NCBI RefSeq assembly: GCF_042678045.1
Contig: NZ_JBHUDI010000003.1
Span: forward strand, 124,001 to 188,000
Direction of reading: 5' to 3'
DNA: 64,000 nucleotides
From: Natrinema amylolyticus_A
GTDB taxonomy: Archaea; Halobacteriota; Halobacteria; Halobacteriales; Natrialbaceae
Shown: piece after piece, positions 1 to 7,224 of the stretch
Layout of the letters: each line of letters begins with the position of its first letter
Position numbering within the stretch: position 1 is the first letter of the stretch
The notes under the pieces: generated by a model
What the model was told of the DNA's origin: nothing
Database searches by the model: none
Seen by the model: the letters and a program-made list of their open reading frames with translations, nothing else
Program-made: the position numbers and the translations under genes

Positions 1-2
1 CT

Positions 3-380
3 TTCGCCAAAACAAGCTCAACGTATGAAAATGGTCGATCCGTTATCTCGACGCCGAAACAGGTTCTGCAGGGTCACCCTGTCGGATCCAGGTCAAATAC
101 CACTCTTTGTATCGGATGTGGGATGGTACTACATGAGACAAATATTATGTTCGCGTACCCCTGCCGGTGTGCCGACTCCGTAGAATGGGATGTTCCACGG
201 GTATACTGCTATGACTGTGCACCCGACAAGATCAGTTCACCCACGCTTGGCACGACGGAAGTGCTTGTTGGTGGTCGCCTTGGGACGATCGCATTTCCCA
301 CGCCACGCAACCAGCAACTCTGTTTAACCGAACTCGCAACTCGAGCGCTTAGCCCGCCAGTGGAGGGATCAGCACTATGA
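3..380 (+). CDS. 5'-truncated cysteine-rich (zinc-binding-like) protein
   Basis: The reading frame is open to the left edge of the window, so the start is missing. An ATG at 123 exists, but starting there would discard a CIGC motif just upstream (bases 106-119) that sits naturally with the later CRC and YCYDC motifs. Together these make a plausible four- to six-cysteine zinc site. The rest of the protein has no recognised domain. The stop overlaps the ATG of the HNH endonuclease gene (ATGA at 377), so the two are probably translationally coupled. The function is unknown. A zinc-ribbon partner of the nuclease is an inference from the coupling only. Confidence 0.5.
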   Translation, partial: FAKTSSTYENGRSVISTPKQVLQGHPVGSRSNTTLCIGCGMVLHETNIMFAYPCRCADSVEWDVPRVYCYDCAPDKISSPTLGTTEVLVGGRLGTIAFPTPRNQQLCLTELATRALSPPVEGSAL

Positions 381-1099
381 GGGCAATTTCAGAGATGCTA
401 GAGCCTGCTGAGCAACCCCGCAAGAACGGTGCTGTGGAGTTCGACGATCCGACGACGCGAGGATACGAGTGGACAAAGCGCTCCAAGGAAATCAAGAAAC
501 GAGACAACAAGGTCTGTCAACGCTGTGGCGATCACAACGGGAACTACGAGTATCACCCATTGGTGATGGAGACGCATCACATCGTTTCTGGAAAATATCT
601 ACCCAAAGCGGATGCACGCGTCGACCTCAATCTTGTTACCGTCTGCGGGACGTGCCACAGTCATCTTGAGAGGGCACCCGTTGAACAGCAGTTCAAAGAA
701 ATCGGTCGAGACAATGCTCTCACCATCCTTCGGACGCTAAAAGAGCAGGAATACTCACTCCACTTCCTGTGTCGCAATCTTGATTTGTCAGACGAACAGA
801 TTCAGACGATCGTGCCGCAACTCGAGCAGATGAACTGCATAACGAGCCGAGGTAGCGCACGCTATCGGGCAACCTGCCCAGCAACGTCGAAATCAGCCGC
901 TGAACGCGCAAGAGTGCAGTGGCACCTCGAACAGGAACGACGGCAGCAGCTCGAAACCGCACTCGAGAAATTTCGACGACAAGTTACCTGTGACCTTGAC
1001 GAGCTTGAGTACGCACTGGAATTGGGAGACGTTGAGCGATTTGAGTTAACACTCGAAAGAATACGGGACGCGCTTCGGATAATCCCTTCACAACAGTAG
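377..1099 (+). CDS. HNH endonuclease with winged-helix-like and coiled-coil tail
   Basis: This 240-aa protein carries an HNH nuclease domain at residues about 30-98: CxxC (C47, C50), the METHHIV core with H67/H68, N85 in DLNLVTVC, and a second CxxCH (C90, C93, H94). The cysteines are the usual structural zinc ligands and the histidine-asparagine pair is the catalytic core of the family. Residues about 113-170 look like a small winged helix (LDLSDEQIQTIVPQLEQM). Residues 175-240 are charged and coiled-coil-like. The start overlaps the stop of the upstream cysteine-rich gene. HNH genes of this type occur in haloarchaeal viruses and plasmids, which fits the accessory setting. The actual substrate cannot be told. 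Confidence 0.85.
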   Translation: MRAISEMLEPAEQPRKNGAVEFDDPTTRGYEWTKRSKEIKKRDNKVCQRCGDHNGNYEYHPLVMETHHIVSGKYLPKADARVDLNLVTVCGTCHSHLERAPVEQQFKEIGRDNALTILRTLKEQEYSLHFLCRNLDLSDEQIQTIVPQLEQMNCITSRGSARYRATCPATSKSAAERARVQWHLEQERRQQLETALEKFRRQVTCDLDELEYALELGDVERFELTLERIRDALRIIPSQQ

Positions 1100-1298
1100 C
1101 GCTCGAGCCGGGGCCACTTGCCTCAACGCGTTGCGCTATGCCTGTATGGGTGTCACTGGGCGCTAGCCGACCCTGGCGCGCTGGCGAGCGCCGGCGGTCC
1201 CAGCGCGGGCTGGCGCGTAACCCCGTTCGAGCGTGGCCGGGTCGCCAGCTACGGGACCTCTTACCGATTGTCGCTGCTGACCGGCCCGGGCCACAGCC

Positions 1299-1462
1299 CT
1301 CCCGAAGGAAGGAACCCAAGAGATTCCTCCGATATGCTGCCGGTTCCCTTGGAAGTGCGGGCTGAACTCTCGAAGGCCGCGGCTGGCCGATATCTCATGG
1401 TAGGATTCCACGTCGTTCACGGTGAGGAGGAGGTCAAGCAAGCAACCCTCAAATATCACTAG
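1299..1462 (+). repeat. Unidentified repeat, copy 1 (inverted copy near 61.1 kb)
   Basis: The 1100-1508 gap holds no convincing gene. Its right part is clearly related to the complement of about 61055-61222. Shared blocks in order are CACAGCCCT, a GGTTCCC..TTG.AGTGCGGG block, GGATTCCACGTC and GAGGAGGTCAA. In one frame both copies encode MVGFHV..EEVK, but the 61-kb copy has stops in that frame. The left part of the gap is very GC-rich with a possible hairpin (GGCGC/GCGCC near 1175-1195). The neighbourhood of the second copy suggests an IS200/IS605-type end, but I do not recognise the sequence. Confidence 0.55.
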
Positions 1463-1508
1463 AATTCGCTGTATTTACTAACCTCGACACTATCTAGACT
1501 TATCCTCA

Positions 1509-1751
1509 TTACTCGTCGTGCGTCTCTTCCTCTCGAGGATCTTCGACGAGTTCGTACACACCTCGACCGATGTTCTGGACGTAGTCCGCAGCCTCGAGTA
1601 ACTGTAATCGCTGCTGAACATACTGCCGCGTAACATCTAACTCATCGGCGATGTTTGACGGTACGTTTCGTCCTTCTGTCAAGACATCGAGGATCTTGTC
1701 ATCAATCTCCTTTCGGTCGAGGCCCATTGACTGCTGGTTGCGTATCGACAT
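1509..1751 (-). CDS. Small winged-helix transcriptional regulator
   Basis: This 80-aa protein has a compact winged helix-turn-helix at residues about 13-65 (KEIDDKILDVLTEG, then VPSNIADELDVTRQYVQQRL). It resembles the PhiH1-repressor-like regulators of haloarchaeal viruses and plasmids. The C-terminus is acidic (EDPREEETHDE). A perfect 11-bp-arm inverted repeat lies 33-69 nt upstream of the start, covering the expected TATA position, so autoregulation is likely. It may also control the divergent small-gene operon starting at 1927. No ligand-binding domain is present, so it should act as a simple DNA-binding switch. Confidence 0.8.
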   Translation of the reverse strand: MSIRNQQSMGLDRKEIDDKILDVLTEGRNVPSNIADELDVTRQYVQQRLQLLEAADYVQNIGRGVYELVEDPREEETHDE

Positions 1752-1783
1752 AGATGATTGTTGTTTTCACAGCGGCAAGAGCA

Positions 1784-1820
1784 TTACTATCGTCCAGGGT
1801 TTCGTAATTGACGATAGTAA
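1784..1820. promoter_or_regulatory. Perfect 11-bp-arm inverted repeat, putative operator
   Basis: TTACTATCGTC (1784-1794) and its exact complement GACGATAGTAA (1810-1820) flank a 15-nt spacer. The centre-to-centre spacing of 26 nt suits a dimeric winged-helix protein on one face of DNA. It lies between the divergent genes ending at 1751 and starting at 1927, over the minus-strand core promoter. The linked regulator is the obvious candidate ligand; this is inferred from position. Confidence 0.7.
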
Positions 1821-1926
1821 ACTATAAGCGAATAACGGAACCACTGTAGAGTAGAGGCACAGGTTGGCTACAGAATGTCTGTGGCCCGGTGTTCCAGCAC
1901 CGGACCCGTGCCTTAGGCTAAAGGCA

Positions 1927-2295
1927 ATGTCAACTACGACTACTACGCACGAAACAATTTCGGATGGACAGCAGGACGACATCGTCCTCGAGCAATCGGG
2001 CAGCTACTACGGCTACCTCGGGCAGGATGGCGAGGGCTACCACCATCACGTCGATGAGGTCACGAACACGGTCTACGTGACGCCAGCCCGCGCTGAGCGA
2101 TTCCTCCCCGACAACGCGGGAGTGTACTGGTTTCGCGTCCATGGCGAAGCAGATCATATCGAAGAGCTCGAGCAGGACGAAGACCGCGATAGATGGATCG
2201 CGTATGTCGACTCGGTCAGAGGCTGGACAGACCGTCCAATTCACCTCGACGTCACGGAAATCTTCGCCGAGATGCACGAGGGTGATCGGCGATGA
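1927..2295 (+). CDS. Hypothetical acidic protein, first gene of small-gene operon
   Basis: This is a 122-aa acidic protein starting MSTTTTTHE. A longer start at 1864 would add 21 residues of non-acidic composition, so ATG 1927 is preferred. It contains YYGYLGQDGEG and a VYVTPARAERFL segment followed by DNAGVYWFRV, which suggests a small beta-rich fold. No known domain is recognised. The stop overlaps the next ATG (ATGA). It heads a run of four overlapping genes that ends with a coiled-coil protein, divergent from the winged-helix gene and its operator. Confidence 0.65.
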   Translation: MSTTTTTHETISDGQQDDIVLEQSGSYYGYLGQDGEGYHHHVDEVTNTVYVTPARAERFLPDNAGVYWFRVHGEADHIEELEQDEDRDRWIAYVDSVRGWTDRPIHLDVTEIFAEMHEGDRR

Positions 2296-2405
2296 CCGAC
2301 GAACGCCGAGTCACCATCACACTCGAACTCGAGCACCCAATCACCCCCGGCGATCTCGAACGCGCGTACTGCGAAATCTGCGAGCAGGTGGAGGTAGACC
2401 GATGA
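2292..2405 (+). CDS. 37-aa microprotein with CxxC
   Basis: This very short frame starts inside the stop of the preceding gene (ATGA at 2292) and ends inside the start of the following one (ATGAGA at 2402). Such double overlap is the main evidence that it is translated. The peptide starts MTDERRVTITLELEHP and carries YCEICEQ, a single CxxC knuckle that could bind zinc as a dimer. Haloarchaeal accessory operons often carry such unannotated peptides. Function unknown. Confidence 0.5.
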   Translation: MTDERRVTITLELEHPITPGDLERAYCEICEQVEVDR

Positions 2406-2644
2406 GAGACGGGTTCACGCTTCAGTGGACGCCCGTCCATGGTCCGATGCGAAAGTTCGTCTTCGAACCCCAACTCGAGGGCGATTACGCGTGGGCTCGC
2501 ATCGAGTTCGAACTCTGCGAGTCTCAGTGGCGAGAGGTCGGGATCGAGTATCTCGAGGAACTTTCGTTCGTCAGTGCCGACGGAAACGAAACCGCGCCAT
2601 CCCACGCTCACCCCCATCTGAACGGAGGCGACACCGATGCGTAG
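2402..2644 (+). CDS. Hypothetical 80-aa protein
   Basis: It starts MRDGFTLQWTP at the ATG overlapping the previous stop and ends 8 nt inside the next gene (ATG at 2637). The frame stays open further upstream, but that part is antiparallel to the acidic genes in composition and is not real. The sequence is rich in W, F and E (FEPQLEGDYAWARIEFEL), suggesting a small soluble beta-strand protein. No family is recognised. It sits third in a four-gene overlapping set. Confidence 0.55.
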   Translation: MRDGFTLQWTPVHGPMRKFVFEPQLEGDYAWARIEFELCESQWREVGIEYLEELSFVSADGNETAPSHAHPHLNGGDTDA

Positions 2645-3554
2645 TCTCTCCGAATGCGGTGAGGTCGACATCGATACACTCATCCAAGCGATCGAGCACC
2701 TCCAAGAACAAAACAGACAACTCACGGAGCGCGTCGACACGCTCGAGGACGATCTTGAACAGACCCACGATAAACTCGAGGGCCTCGAAACTGAGAAAGC
2801 AACTCTCCAGGAGACGAACGACTGCCTTCACGACCAGCTCGACGACTGCGAACAGGAGACCACTCGGCTCGACGCACTTACAGATGCCGCACGCAAGCGC
2901 TCGGGCGTGAACAAACAGCGGATCGAAGAACTCCAGGCCCGCGAACTCGAGAAGGGTGCTCACCTCCACACTGAGACCGTCGATCATCACGAGATCGCTG
3001 TCGACGGCGATCACCTCGAGCGAATTACCAAAGCCGACGGCCACACCTACTATCGACTTCCTGAGTCGGACGATCCACTCGACCGCGGTGGGAACGTCGC
3101 ACTTGCCCACGGTGACCTGCTGCCAATCCAGCAACTCGCCCGAATGGACGAAGAAATGCTTCGTTCGACGGCGAATGCGTTACCAACGCGGTTGGCTGCA
3201 AAGCTGTGGAAAGCACGGACCGACTCGAGCATCGGTGACAACCCCTGGGAGTCCGGTTGCAAGGGAACCAAAGAGTACGTCAAAGCGAGCGACCTGAAAC
3301 ACTGGATCCGCAGACAAGAGCCAGGAACAAGCGAGACGTATGCAAAGAAGCTCGTCTCCCGGACGATCGACGCCGTCCTCGACCTCTCGAAGCATCGTGT
3401 CGCAGTTCGCAAACGGACCGAGCGAAAGAACGGTCTCGAGTACACCGAACGCCGGCTCGTACTCCCCGCCGATGCAGAGATCCCAGGCGAGATATCGAAC
3501 TCAAGCGAACCAGACCAGTCCCCGGAGACAGCTGGTGTCCACGGTCATCCATAG
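2637..3554 (+). CDS. Coiled-coil protein with basic C-terminal domain
   Basis: In this 305-aa protein, residues about 10-110 are a long coiled coil rich in heptads (IEHLQEQNRQLTERVDTLED). A middle part (about 120-165) is beta-like and carries HHEIAVDGDHLERITKADG. The C-terminal part (about 165-290) is helical and more basic, with a TYAKKLVSRTID helix and a hairpin-like RKRTERKNGLEYTERRLVL. This could be a DNA-binding winged helix. The architecture resembles hypothetical proteins of haloarchaeal plasmids, perhaps with a role in partition or replication control, but I cannot assign a function. It is the last gene of the overlapping operon 1927-3554. Confidence 0.7.
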   Translation: MRSLSECGEVDIDTLIQAIEHLQEQNRQLTERVDTLEDDLEQTHDKLEGLETEKATLQETNDCLHDQLDDCEQETTRLDALTDAARKRSGVNKQRIEELQARELEKGAHLHTETVDHHEIAVDGDHLERITKADGHTYYRLPESDDPLDRGGNVALAHGDLLPIQQLARMDEEMLRSTANALPTRLAAKLWKARTDSSIGDNPWESGCKGTKEYVKASDLKHWIRRQEPGTSETYAKKLVSRTIDAVLDLSKHRVAVRKRTERKNGLEYTERRLVLPADAEIPGEISNSSEPDQSPETAGVHGHP

Positions 3555-3658
3555 ACACCGAGCAAAACACACTCTCGAGAGAGCCTAACTCTCTCAGCAC
3601 ACAACACCCACACATCACGCAGGCGGTTAGTTTGGTGGTTGGTTAGCGATGGGTGGAT

Positions 3659-3738
3659 CTCTCGAGCGGTCCTCGGCGGTCACTTCCGAATACGGTCTCG
3701 GAAGGAGTGTCCGAAGACGACGGCTGTCCACAGATGCC
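3659..3738 (+). repeat. Diverged single copy of the 36-bp repeat found at 13 kb
   Basis: Bases 3659-3694 match the 36-bp unit at 12993-13136 at 30 of 36 positions. The similarity continues in the same register past the unit: 3713-3738 against 13155-13180 matches at about 18 of 26. This is therefore a single-copy relative of the array plus its right flank. It lies just downstream of the coiled-coil gene, beside a truncated gene. Confidence 0.65.
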
Positions 3739-3753
3739 TTGACCACACACCCC

Positions 3754-4012
3754 TCAGCTTTCGGAGACTTCCTCGATTGCCCTGACGAAGTCCTCGGGGC
3801 GTTGCGATCCGATCAGAACTGCGCGCCCGTTTGCTCGTTCGATCCAGACGCCTCGGTTGCCACTAACATTGTATGCGAGCTTCCCGGGCGCCCAGCGAAT
3901 TCCCCATCCGCCGAACTCGCGAAGTGGCCTGTACTGCCTGGGTTCGTATCGCTCAATCTCCGACCAAGTAATTCGCCGGAATGACCAGTGAAGCGGCCAC
4001 ATCTTGAAGTGA
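3754..4012 (-). pseudogene. C-terminal remnant of a PH-like-domain protein, cut by IS200/IS605
   Basis: The minus-strand frame encodes a coherent C-terminal domain with WSEIERYEPRQYRPL, a GGWGIRW segment, YNVSGNRGV and VLIGSQRPEDF. This pattern is typical of the cytoplasmic tail (bacterial PH-like fold) of small two-TM membrane proteins, whose N-terminal membrane part is missing here. Translation upstream runs directly into the terminal hairpin of the TnpB element (4017-4041), so the element joins the gene in mid-frame. No matching N-terminal half is found beyond the other end of the element at 5466, so the insertion was followed by loss or rearrangement. Confidence 0.65.
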
Positions 4013-4200
4013 AGTACCACGGGTCGGGTGACCCGTGGCGTCTGTGTCTACCCTCACGTCGGGGCAACAGTCTTTAATTCCTCTCGCACTTGGCTCTCAC
4101 CTTGCGCCGACGTTCCGTGTCGGTGAACACCCGAACCAAATATTGGTCCGTGAGAGTCGGCTTCTTCACACAGGCCCGATGCCGTCCGTCTCACCTTCTT
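4012..4200 (-). ncRNA. Candidate omega (reRNA) guide scaffold of TnpB
   Basis: In IS200/IS605 elements the TnpB guide RNA derives from the 3' part of tnpB plus the right end, with the guide read from flanking DNA. Here the minus-strand 3' end of tnpB runs into the GC hairpin at 4018-4039 and then the truncated gene, so the natural guide would start near 4012 downward. Position and hairpin are seen; RNA production is inferred from the family. Confidence 0.45.
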
Positions 4201-5385
4201 CACGCGGGGAAGGGTTTCGAGAGACGGCACATTCTCATTCTGCTTGGTGAACCACTCTTGGGCCACACAAACTGCCGCTTTCCGGTCAGCGTGGTCTTGG
4301 AATCCGCACTTCTTGCACTTGAACCGCTTCCTGTGGCGGTTGGCTCGTCCTTTGTGCAAACAATCCGTTCGTGGACATCGTTGGGAAGTGTACTCTGGCT
4401 TCACGTCGTCTGAAGGAACCCCATTCCACGTGGCTTTGTACGTCACCATGTCCCGAAGGGCAGCGAACGGGAGGCTGTGTAAGCGACGGTTCATGCGCGT
4501 GCCGTAGTTGATGGATTCGCGCATGTCTTTGAGGTCTTCAAAGACAATAACAGGGTCGTTGAATTGCGAAACCCATCGCGTTACGTCGCGCGATACTTTG
4601 TGGAGTTGGTCGTGAACGAAGTCACGTTCTTCTGTTCGAACAACAGTCTCGAAGGCGGTTTGCCCAACTTTCTGCATCCGCTTGCGTTTCGTGAAGTACT
4701 CGTGGCGAACGCGTTTGATGTCGGGGTACTCGATGACCACGGAGTCGAGTACGTCACCTGTCGTCCGATTCATAGCGGCGAGCGCAACACAGTCCTCGTT
4801 GATGTCCACTCCAACCACCGTATCGGCCTCTTCAGGAACACCAACGGTGTGTTGTTTGTGTGTGACGGTCATGTGGAGTTGCCACTCGTCGTGTTTGTAA
4901 ACGAGTTCGGCAACTCCAACTCGCCACGCTTCAGAGGTCAGAGCGTTCTTGACTCGTTCGAGGTGGTCGGGATTGCCGCGAAGCACGCCTTTGACGTAGT
5001 TGTACGGCTTGCAACTGACCCGGAACCGAACGTCTCCTGAATCATCTACTGTGAGGGCGTATCCTTCATTGTGGTTCATTCGCATCGGATACGGTTCATG
5101 GATGTATGGGAAGGGGCGGCTCCAACCGTCGTCTTTGTTGGCGTGGTACGTCTCAATCTCCTTGAATGCTTTTTGCACGAGGAGTTGAGTCGTGTTCTTG
5201 ACGAGGGTGGCGTTATCAACCACAGTGTCGTGGATGTCGTTCCAGTCCCATCCCTCGTCGTCGAGGCGGTTGACTTCGTTGCGGACTCGCCGGGCTTCGA
5301 GACAGCCTTCGTGCAAGTTCTCAGACCGCCCTTCGTGGAGGGTTAACCCAAATAAGAGCGTATGGGTTGGTTCTGAGTCTTGCAT
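4054..5385 (-). CDS. tnpB: TnpB RNA-guided nuclease, intact
   Basis: This 443-aa TnpB (OrfB) is an RNA-guided RuvC-type DNA nuclease that helps IS200/IS605 elements persist. All three RuvC acidic residues are present, numbered from ATG 5385: D194 in VVGVDINED, E283 in VIVFEDLKD and D367 in HADRKAA. The target-nucleic-acid-binding zinc finger has C337, C342, C357 and C360. An upstream TTG at 5391 would add only two residues. The length is slightly above the usual 350-430 aa. The last 60 residues after the RuvC domain overlap the region where the guide RNA scaffold normally maps. The gene looks functional. Confidence 0.93.
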   Translation of the reverse strand: MQDSEPTHTLLFGLTLHEGRSENLHEGCLEARRVRNEVNRLDDEGWDWNDIHDTVVDNATLVKNTTQLLVQKAFKEIETYHANKDDGWSRPFPYIHEPYPMRMNHNEGYALTVDDSGDVRFRVSCKPYNYVKGVLRGNPDHLERVKNALTSEAWRVGVAELVYKHDEWQLHMTVTHKQHTVGVPEEADTVVGVDINEDCVALAAMNRTTGDVLDSVVIEYPDIKRVRHEYFTKRKRMQKVGQTAFETVVRTEERDFVHDQLHKVSRDVTRWVSQFNDPVIVFEDLKDMRESINYGTRMNRRLHSLPFAALRDMVTYKATWNGVPSDDVKPEYTSQRCPRTDCLHKGRANRHRKRFKCKKCGFQDHADRKAAVCVAQEWFTKQNENVPSLETLPRVKKVRRTASGLCEEADSHGPIFGSGVHRHGTSAQGESQVREELKTVAPT

Positions 5386-5540
5386 TATCAATCACTTGCC
5401 GTAAATCGTTGTAAAGATAGTGATTTGTCGGCATTCACCACGGGTCAGGTGACCCGTGGTACTATGCCTTGACCGCCTATAGACTGATTGCCGTCCCCCT
5501 CCGAAGAACACCTACAAGGCTAGACAAAGAAGCAACAGCC

Positions 5541-6098
5541 ATGACGACCTACCGATTCTGTGTGTGGCTGTTGCCGAACCCGCCGCTGGAGTTCGAGCCA
5601 GAATCCGAGGTCTGGCGGGATATCGAAGTCGATGGGGCACATACCTTGGCGGAATTTCACGAGGGAATCTTCGAGGCGTTCGAACGCTGGGACACGCATG
5701 CCTACGCGTTTCGTACCCGCGACGAACACGGCATCGCCACTCGGAGCTATGTCCATCCCCAGATGTACAGCGGCGACCAGAGCTGGCCCTCGATGAACGA
5801 CGAGGACATCGATCAGTTCATCGAACAGGCTGTCCCTGACGACGTTCCCGAGGAGGCCAAAGACCGATTCAGAAACCTCCGAAAGAATCCACCGGACGAA
5901 GGCAACGCCGCTAAAACCACCATCGACGACCTTGATCTCGAGCAATCGCAGTCGCTATTCTACGAGTTCGACTTCGGCGACGGCTGGGAACATCACATCG
6001 AACTGCAGGAAATCCGTGAGGGGTCGCTTGACGGCGAGCCAGTCGTCGTCGACGAGCAGGGCGATGCACCGCCACAGTATCCCGAATACGATGAGTGA
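5541..6098 (+). CDS. Plasmid pRiA4b ORF-3-like protein
   Basis: This 185-aa protein starts MTTYRFCVWLLP. A longer frame from 5469 runs through the element border and is not credible. Diagnostic features of the pRiA4b ORF-3 family are present: an N-terminal beta strand, AEFHEGIFEAFERWDTHAYAF, and the C-terminal FYEFDFGDGWEHHIEL signature. The biochemical function of the family is not known to me; members sit on plasmids and mobile elements in bacteria and archaea. It is followed on the opposite strand by a decayed RelE-type toxin gene, whose 3' remnant overlaps its end. Confidence 0.85.
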   Translation: MTTYRFCVWLLPNPPLEFEPESEVWRDIEVDGAHTLAEFHEGIFEAFERWDTHAYAFRTRDEHGIATRSYVHPQMYSGDQSWPSMNDEDIDQFIEQAVPDDVPEEAKDRFRNLRKNPPDEGNAAKTTIDDLDLEQSQSLFYEFDFGDGWEHHIELQEIREGSLDGEPVVVDEQGDAPPQYPEYDE

Positions 6099-6246
6099 TG
6101 GTGAGTAGCCCACCCTTGGAGGCGCTCGAGGCGGTGGTCGGTCACTCTTGGGCTTCGGCGAGCTTCTTGAGAACCCGCTCGCGTGGTTCGGTGTCCAATC
6201 CTTCCAGGTGCTCGTCGGCTTGCGGCGTAATCTCGACGTCGGTCAT
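6090..6246 (-). pseudogene. RelE/ParE-type toxin gene, frameshifted and truncated
   Basis: From ATG 6246 the minus strand encodes MTDVEITPQADEHLEGLD followed by RERVLKKLAEAQE and a stop. The +1 frame continues at once with TDHRLERLQGWATHH, exactly the residues expected next in RelE-family mRNA interferases (an EWTDHRLERLKG-like pattern). A single missing G in a GAGTG(G)ACC context would restore the frame. The rest of the toxin, including the C-terminal catalytic part, is gone, replaced by the end of the pRiA4b-like gene. The ATG lies 8 nt after the antitoxin stop, the usual operon layout. Confidence 0.65.
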
Positions 6247-6254
6247 GATCCCTA

Positions 6255-6557
6255 CTACTTGTCAGGATCACTGTCGTCACCGTCGACGCCGTATTTGTGC
6301 ATCACACTCTCGAGCGAGCGGGTCTCGTCACGGTCGCGCTGCTCGCGACTCGTCGCGAGATCCTCGAGGACGTCGTCGGACAGCTCGACACTCGGGTTCA
6401 GCCAGTCGCGGAGGGCGTCGCGGATCGCTTCGGATCGGGACGCATACCCGCGGCGGCCGTATTCCTTGTTGATCTGCTCGAGAAGGTCGGCGGGCACCCG
6501 GACGTCGATCTTTTCCATGCGGTCGCCGTTGTGGGACCCATCGGTTTCTGTGCTCAT
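6255..6557 (-). CDS. Ribbon-helix-helix (CopG-type) antitoxin
   Basis: This 100-aa protein has an RHH DNA-binding domain at residues about 14-55: KIDVRVPADLLEQINK as beta strand and first helix, then YASRSEAIRDALRDWL as second helix. The acidic C-terminal half (DDVLEDLATSREQRDRDE) is the likely toxin-binding and autoregulation arm. It lies immediately upstream of the broken RelE-type toxin, so it is an orphan antitoxin. It may still repress its own promoter and protect against related toxins. Confidence 0.85.
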   Translation of the reverse strand: MSTETDGSHNGDRMEKIDVRVPADLLEQINKEYGRRGYASRSEAIRDALRDWLNPSVELSDDVLEDLATSREQRDRDETRSLESVMHKYGVDGDDSDPDK

Positions 6558-6599
6558 ATCTTGTGAGACACGTGTGAGACAGACAAGTCCTCAGTCGAC

Positions 6600-6884
6600 T
6601 CATGTGATCGCCTGGGCGGCGACAGCGTTCACGCCTCGAGCGAGGTAGAAGGAATCCCACCGCGACGGAGATACCCAGCGCGAGCAGGCCGTAGTTCTCG
6701 AGCGTACTGTCGGCCTGACACACGTCGTTGGAGATATGCGGCCCGTCGTCGCCGAGTGGCTTGATTCCCATCGGCATAGGGCGTCCGCTGCGATATGATC
6801 AAGGATCGCCACTGCGCCGGTCACTGCGCCGAAGAGAGCCGCGCCAGGAACAACAAGTAGGATCTCGTCCGGAGTCAACACCAC
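6600..6884 (-). pseudogene. Decayed pair of small membrane-protein genes (tentative)
   Basis: Two minus-strand frames show membrane-like peptides. One begins at a GTG near 6884 (LTPDEILLVVPGAALFGAV..). The other begins at ATG 6777 (MPMGIKPLGDDGPHISNDV, then a TM-like YGLLALGISVAVGFL). The second frame becomes arginine-rich after GFL, while the alternative frame carries a natural-looking end (FYLARGVNAVAAQAIT, stop at 6600), suggesting a frameshift near 6655. Such tiny membrane pairs occur in haloarchaeal proviruses. Both may be dead genes. Confidence 0.3.
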
Positions 6885-6973
6885 GCCCCCATTCCCGCGC
6901 CGAGGAGCCCCGTCGCGAGCGCCACTACCACCGCAAAGTGAACTGTGCGCGTTATATTCCCACACTGGAGAAA

Positions 6974-7000
6974 CACTTATTCGATATGCATGCATAAGTG
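6974..7000. promoter_or_regulatory. Inverted repeat before vapBC-like operon, putative autoregulatory site
   Basis: CACTTAT (6974-6980) and ATAAGTG (6994-7000) flank a spacer containing the palindrome ATGCAT. It lies directly between a TATA-like TTATATT (6952-6958) and ATG 7006. Antitoxins of this type usually repress their own operon, so this is a reasonable operator. Binding is inferred. Confidence 0.5.
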
Positions 7001-7005
7001 CATAC

Positions 7006-7224
7006 ATGAGCACCTCAATTCGACTTTCGGAGAAGGCTAAATCGCGCTTAGACCTCTTCAAAAGAGATGATGAGAGCTATAACGACGTAATAATCCGTCT
7101 CACATCGGACGATAAGTGGGCTGGATTTGGGATCGCATCGAGCACAGATGACGAGGGAATGGATGAGATCCGGGAGCAGATGCGTAGTCGGATGGACGAT
7201 CACATCGAGGAGACGGAGCAGTGA
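7006..7224 (+). CDS. vapB: VapB-type antitoxin (haloarchaeal)
   Basis: This is a 72-aa protein. The N-terminal MSTSIRLSEKAKSRLDLFK and YNDVIIRL resemble the short DNA-binding head of haloarchaeal VapB-like antitoxins. The acidic tail (MDEIREQMRSRMDDHIEE) would wrap the toxin. It overlaps the downstream PIN-domain gene by 4 nt (cagTGAcg, with GTG at 7221), showing translational coupling. A dyad upstream supports autoregulation. The pair should act in post-segregational stabilisation or stress response. Confidence 0.8.
   Translation: MSTSIRLSEKAKSRLDLFKRDDESYNDVIIRLTSDDKWAGFGIASSTDDEGMDEIREQMRSRMDDHIEETEQ

Larger units (their letters stand above)
4012..5465 (-). mobile_element. IS200/IS605-type element carrying only tnpB
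   Basis: A tnpB gene is flanked by short perfect hairpins: CCACGGGTCGGGTGACCCGTGG at 4018-4039 and CCACGGGTCAGGTGACCCGTGG at 5439-5460 (one loop base differs). Subterminal hairpins of this kind are the ends recognised by the Y1 transposase TnpA of IS200/IS605 elements. No tnpA is present, so the element depends on TnpA from elsewhere. Exact tips are uncertain by several bases. It separates the truncated gene at 3754 from the pRiA4b-type gene at 5541. Confidence 0.75.

Noticed and set aside
1118..1462. 114-aa plus-strand frame as a gene
   Set aside because: The homologous sequence at 61 kb has stops in the same frame, and the left half is a GC-rich run without acidic residues.
3649..3984. 111-aa plus-strand frame
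   Set aside because: The opposite strand encodes a recognisable conserved protein tail; this frame is its shadow.
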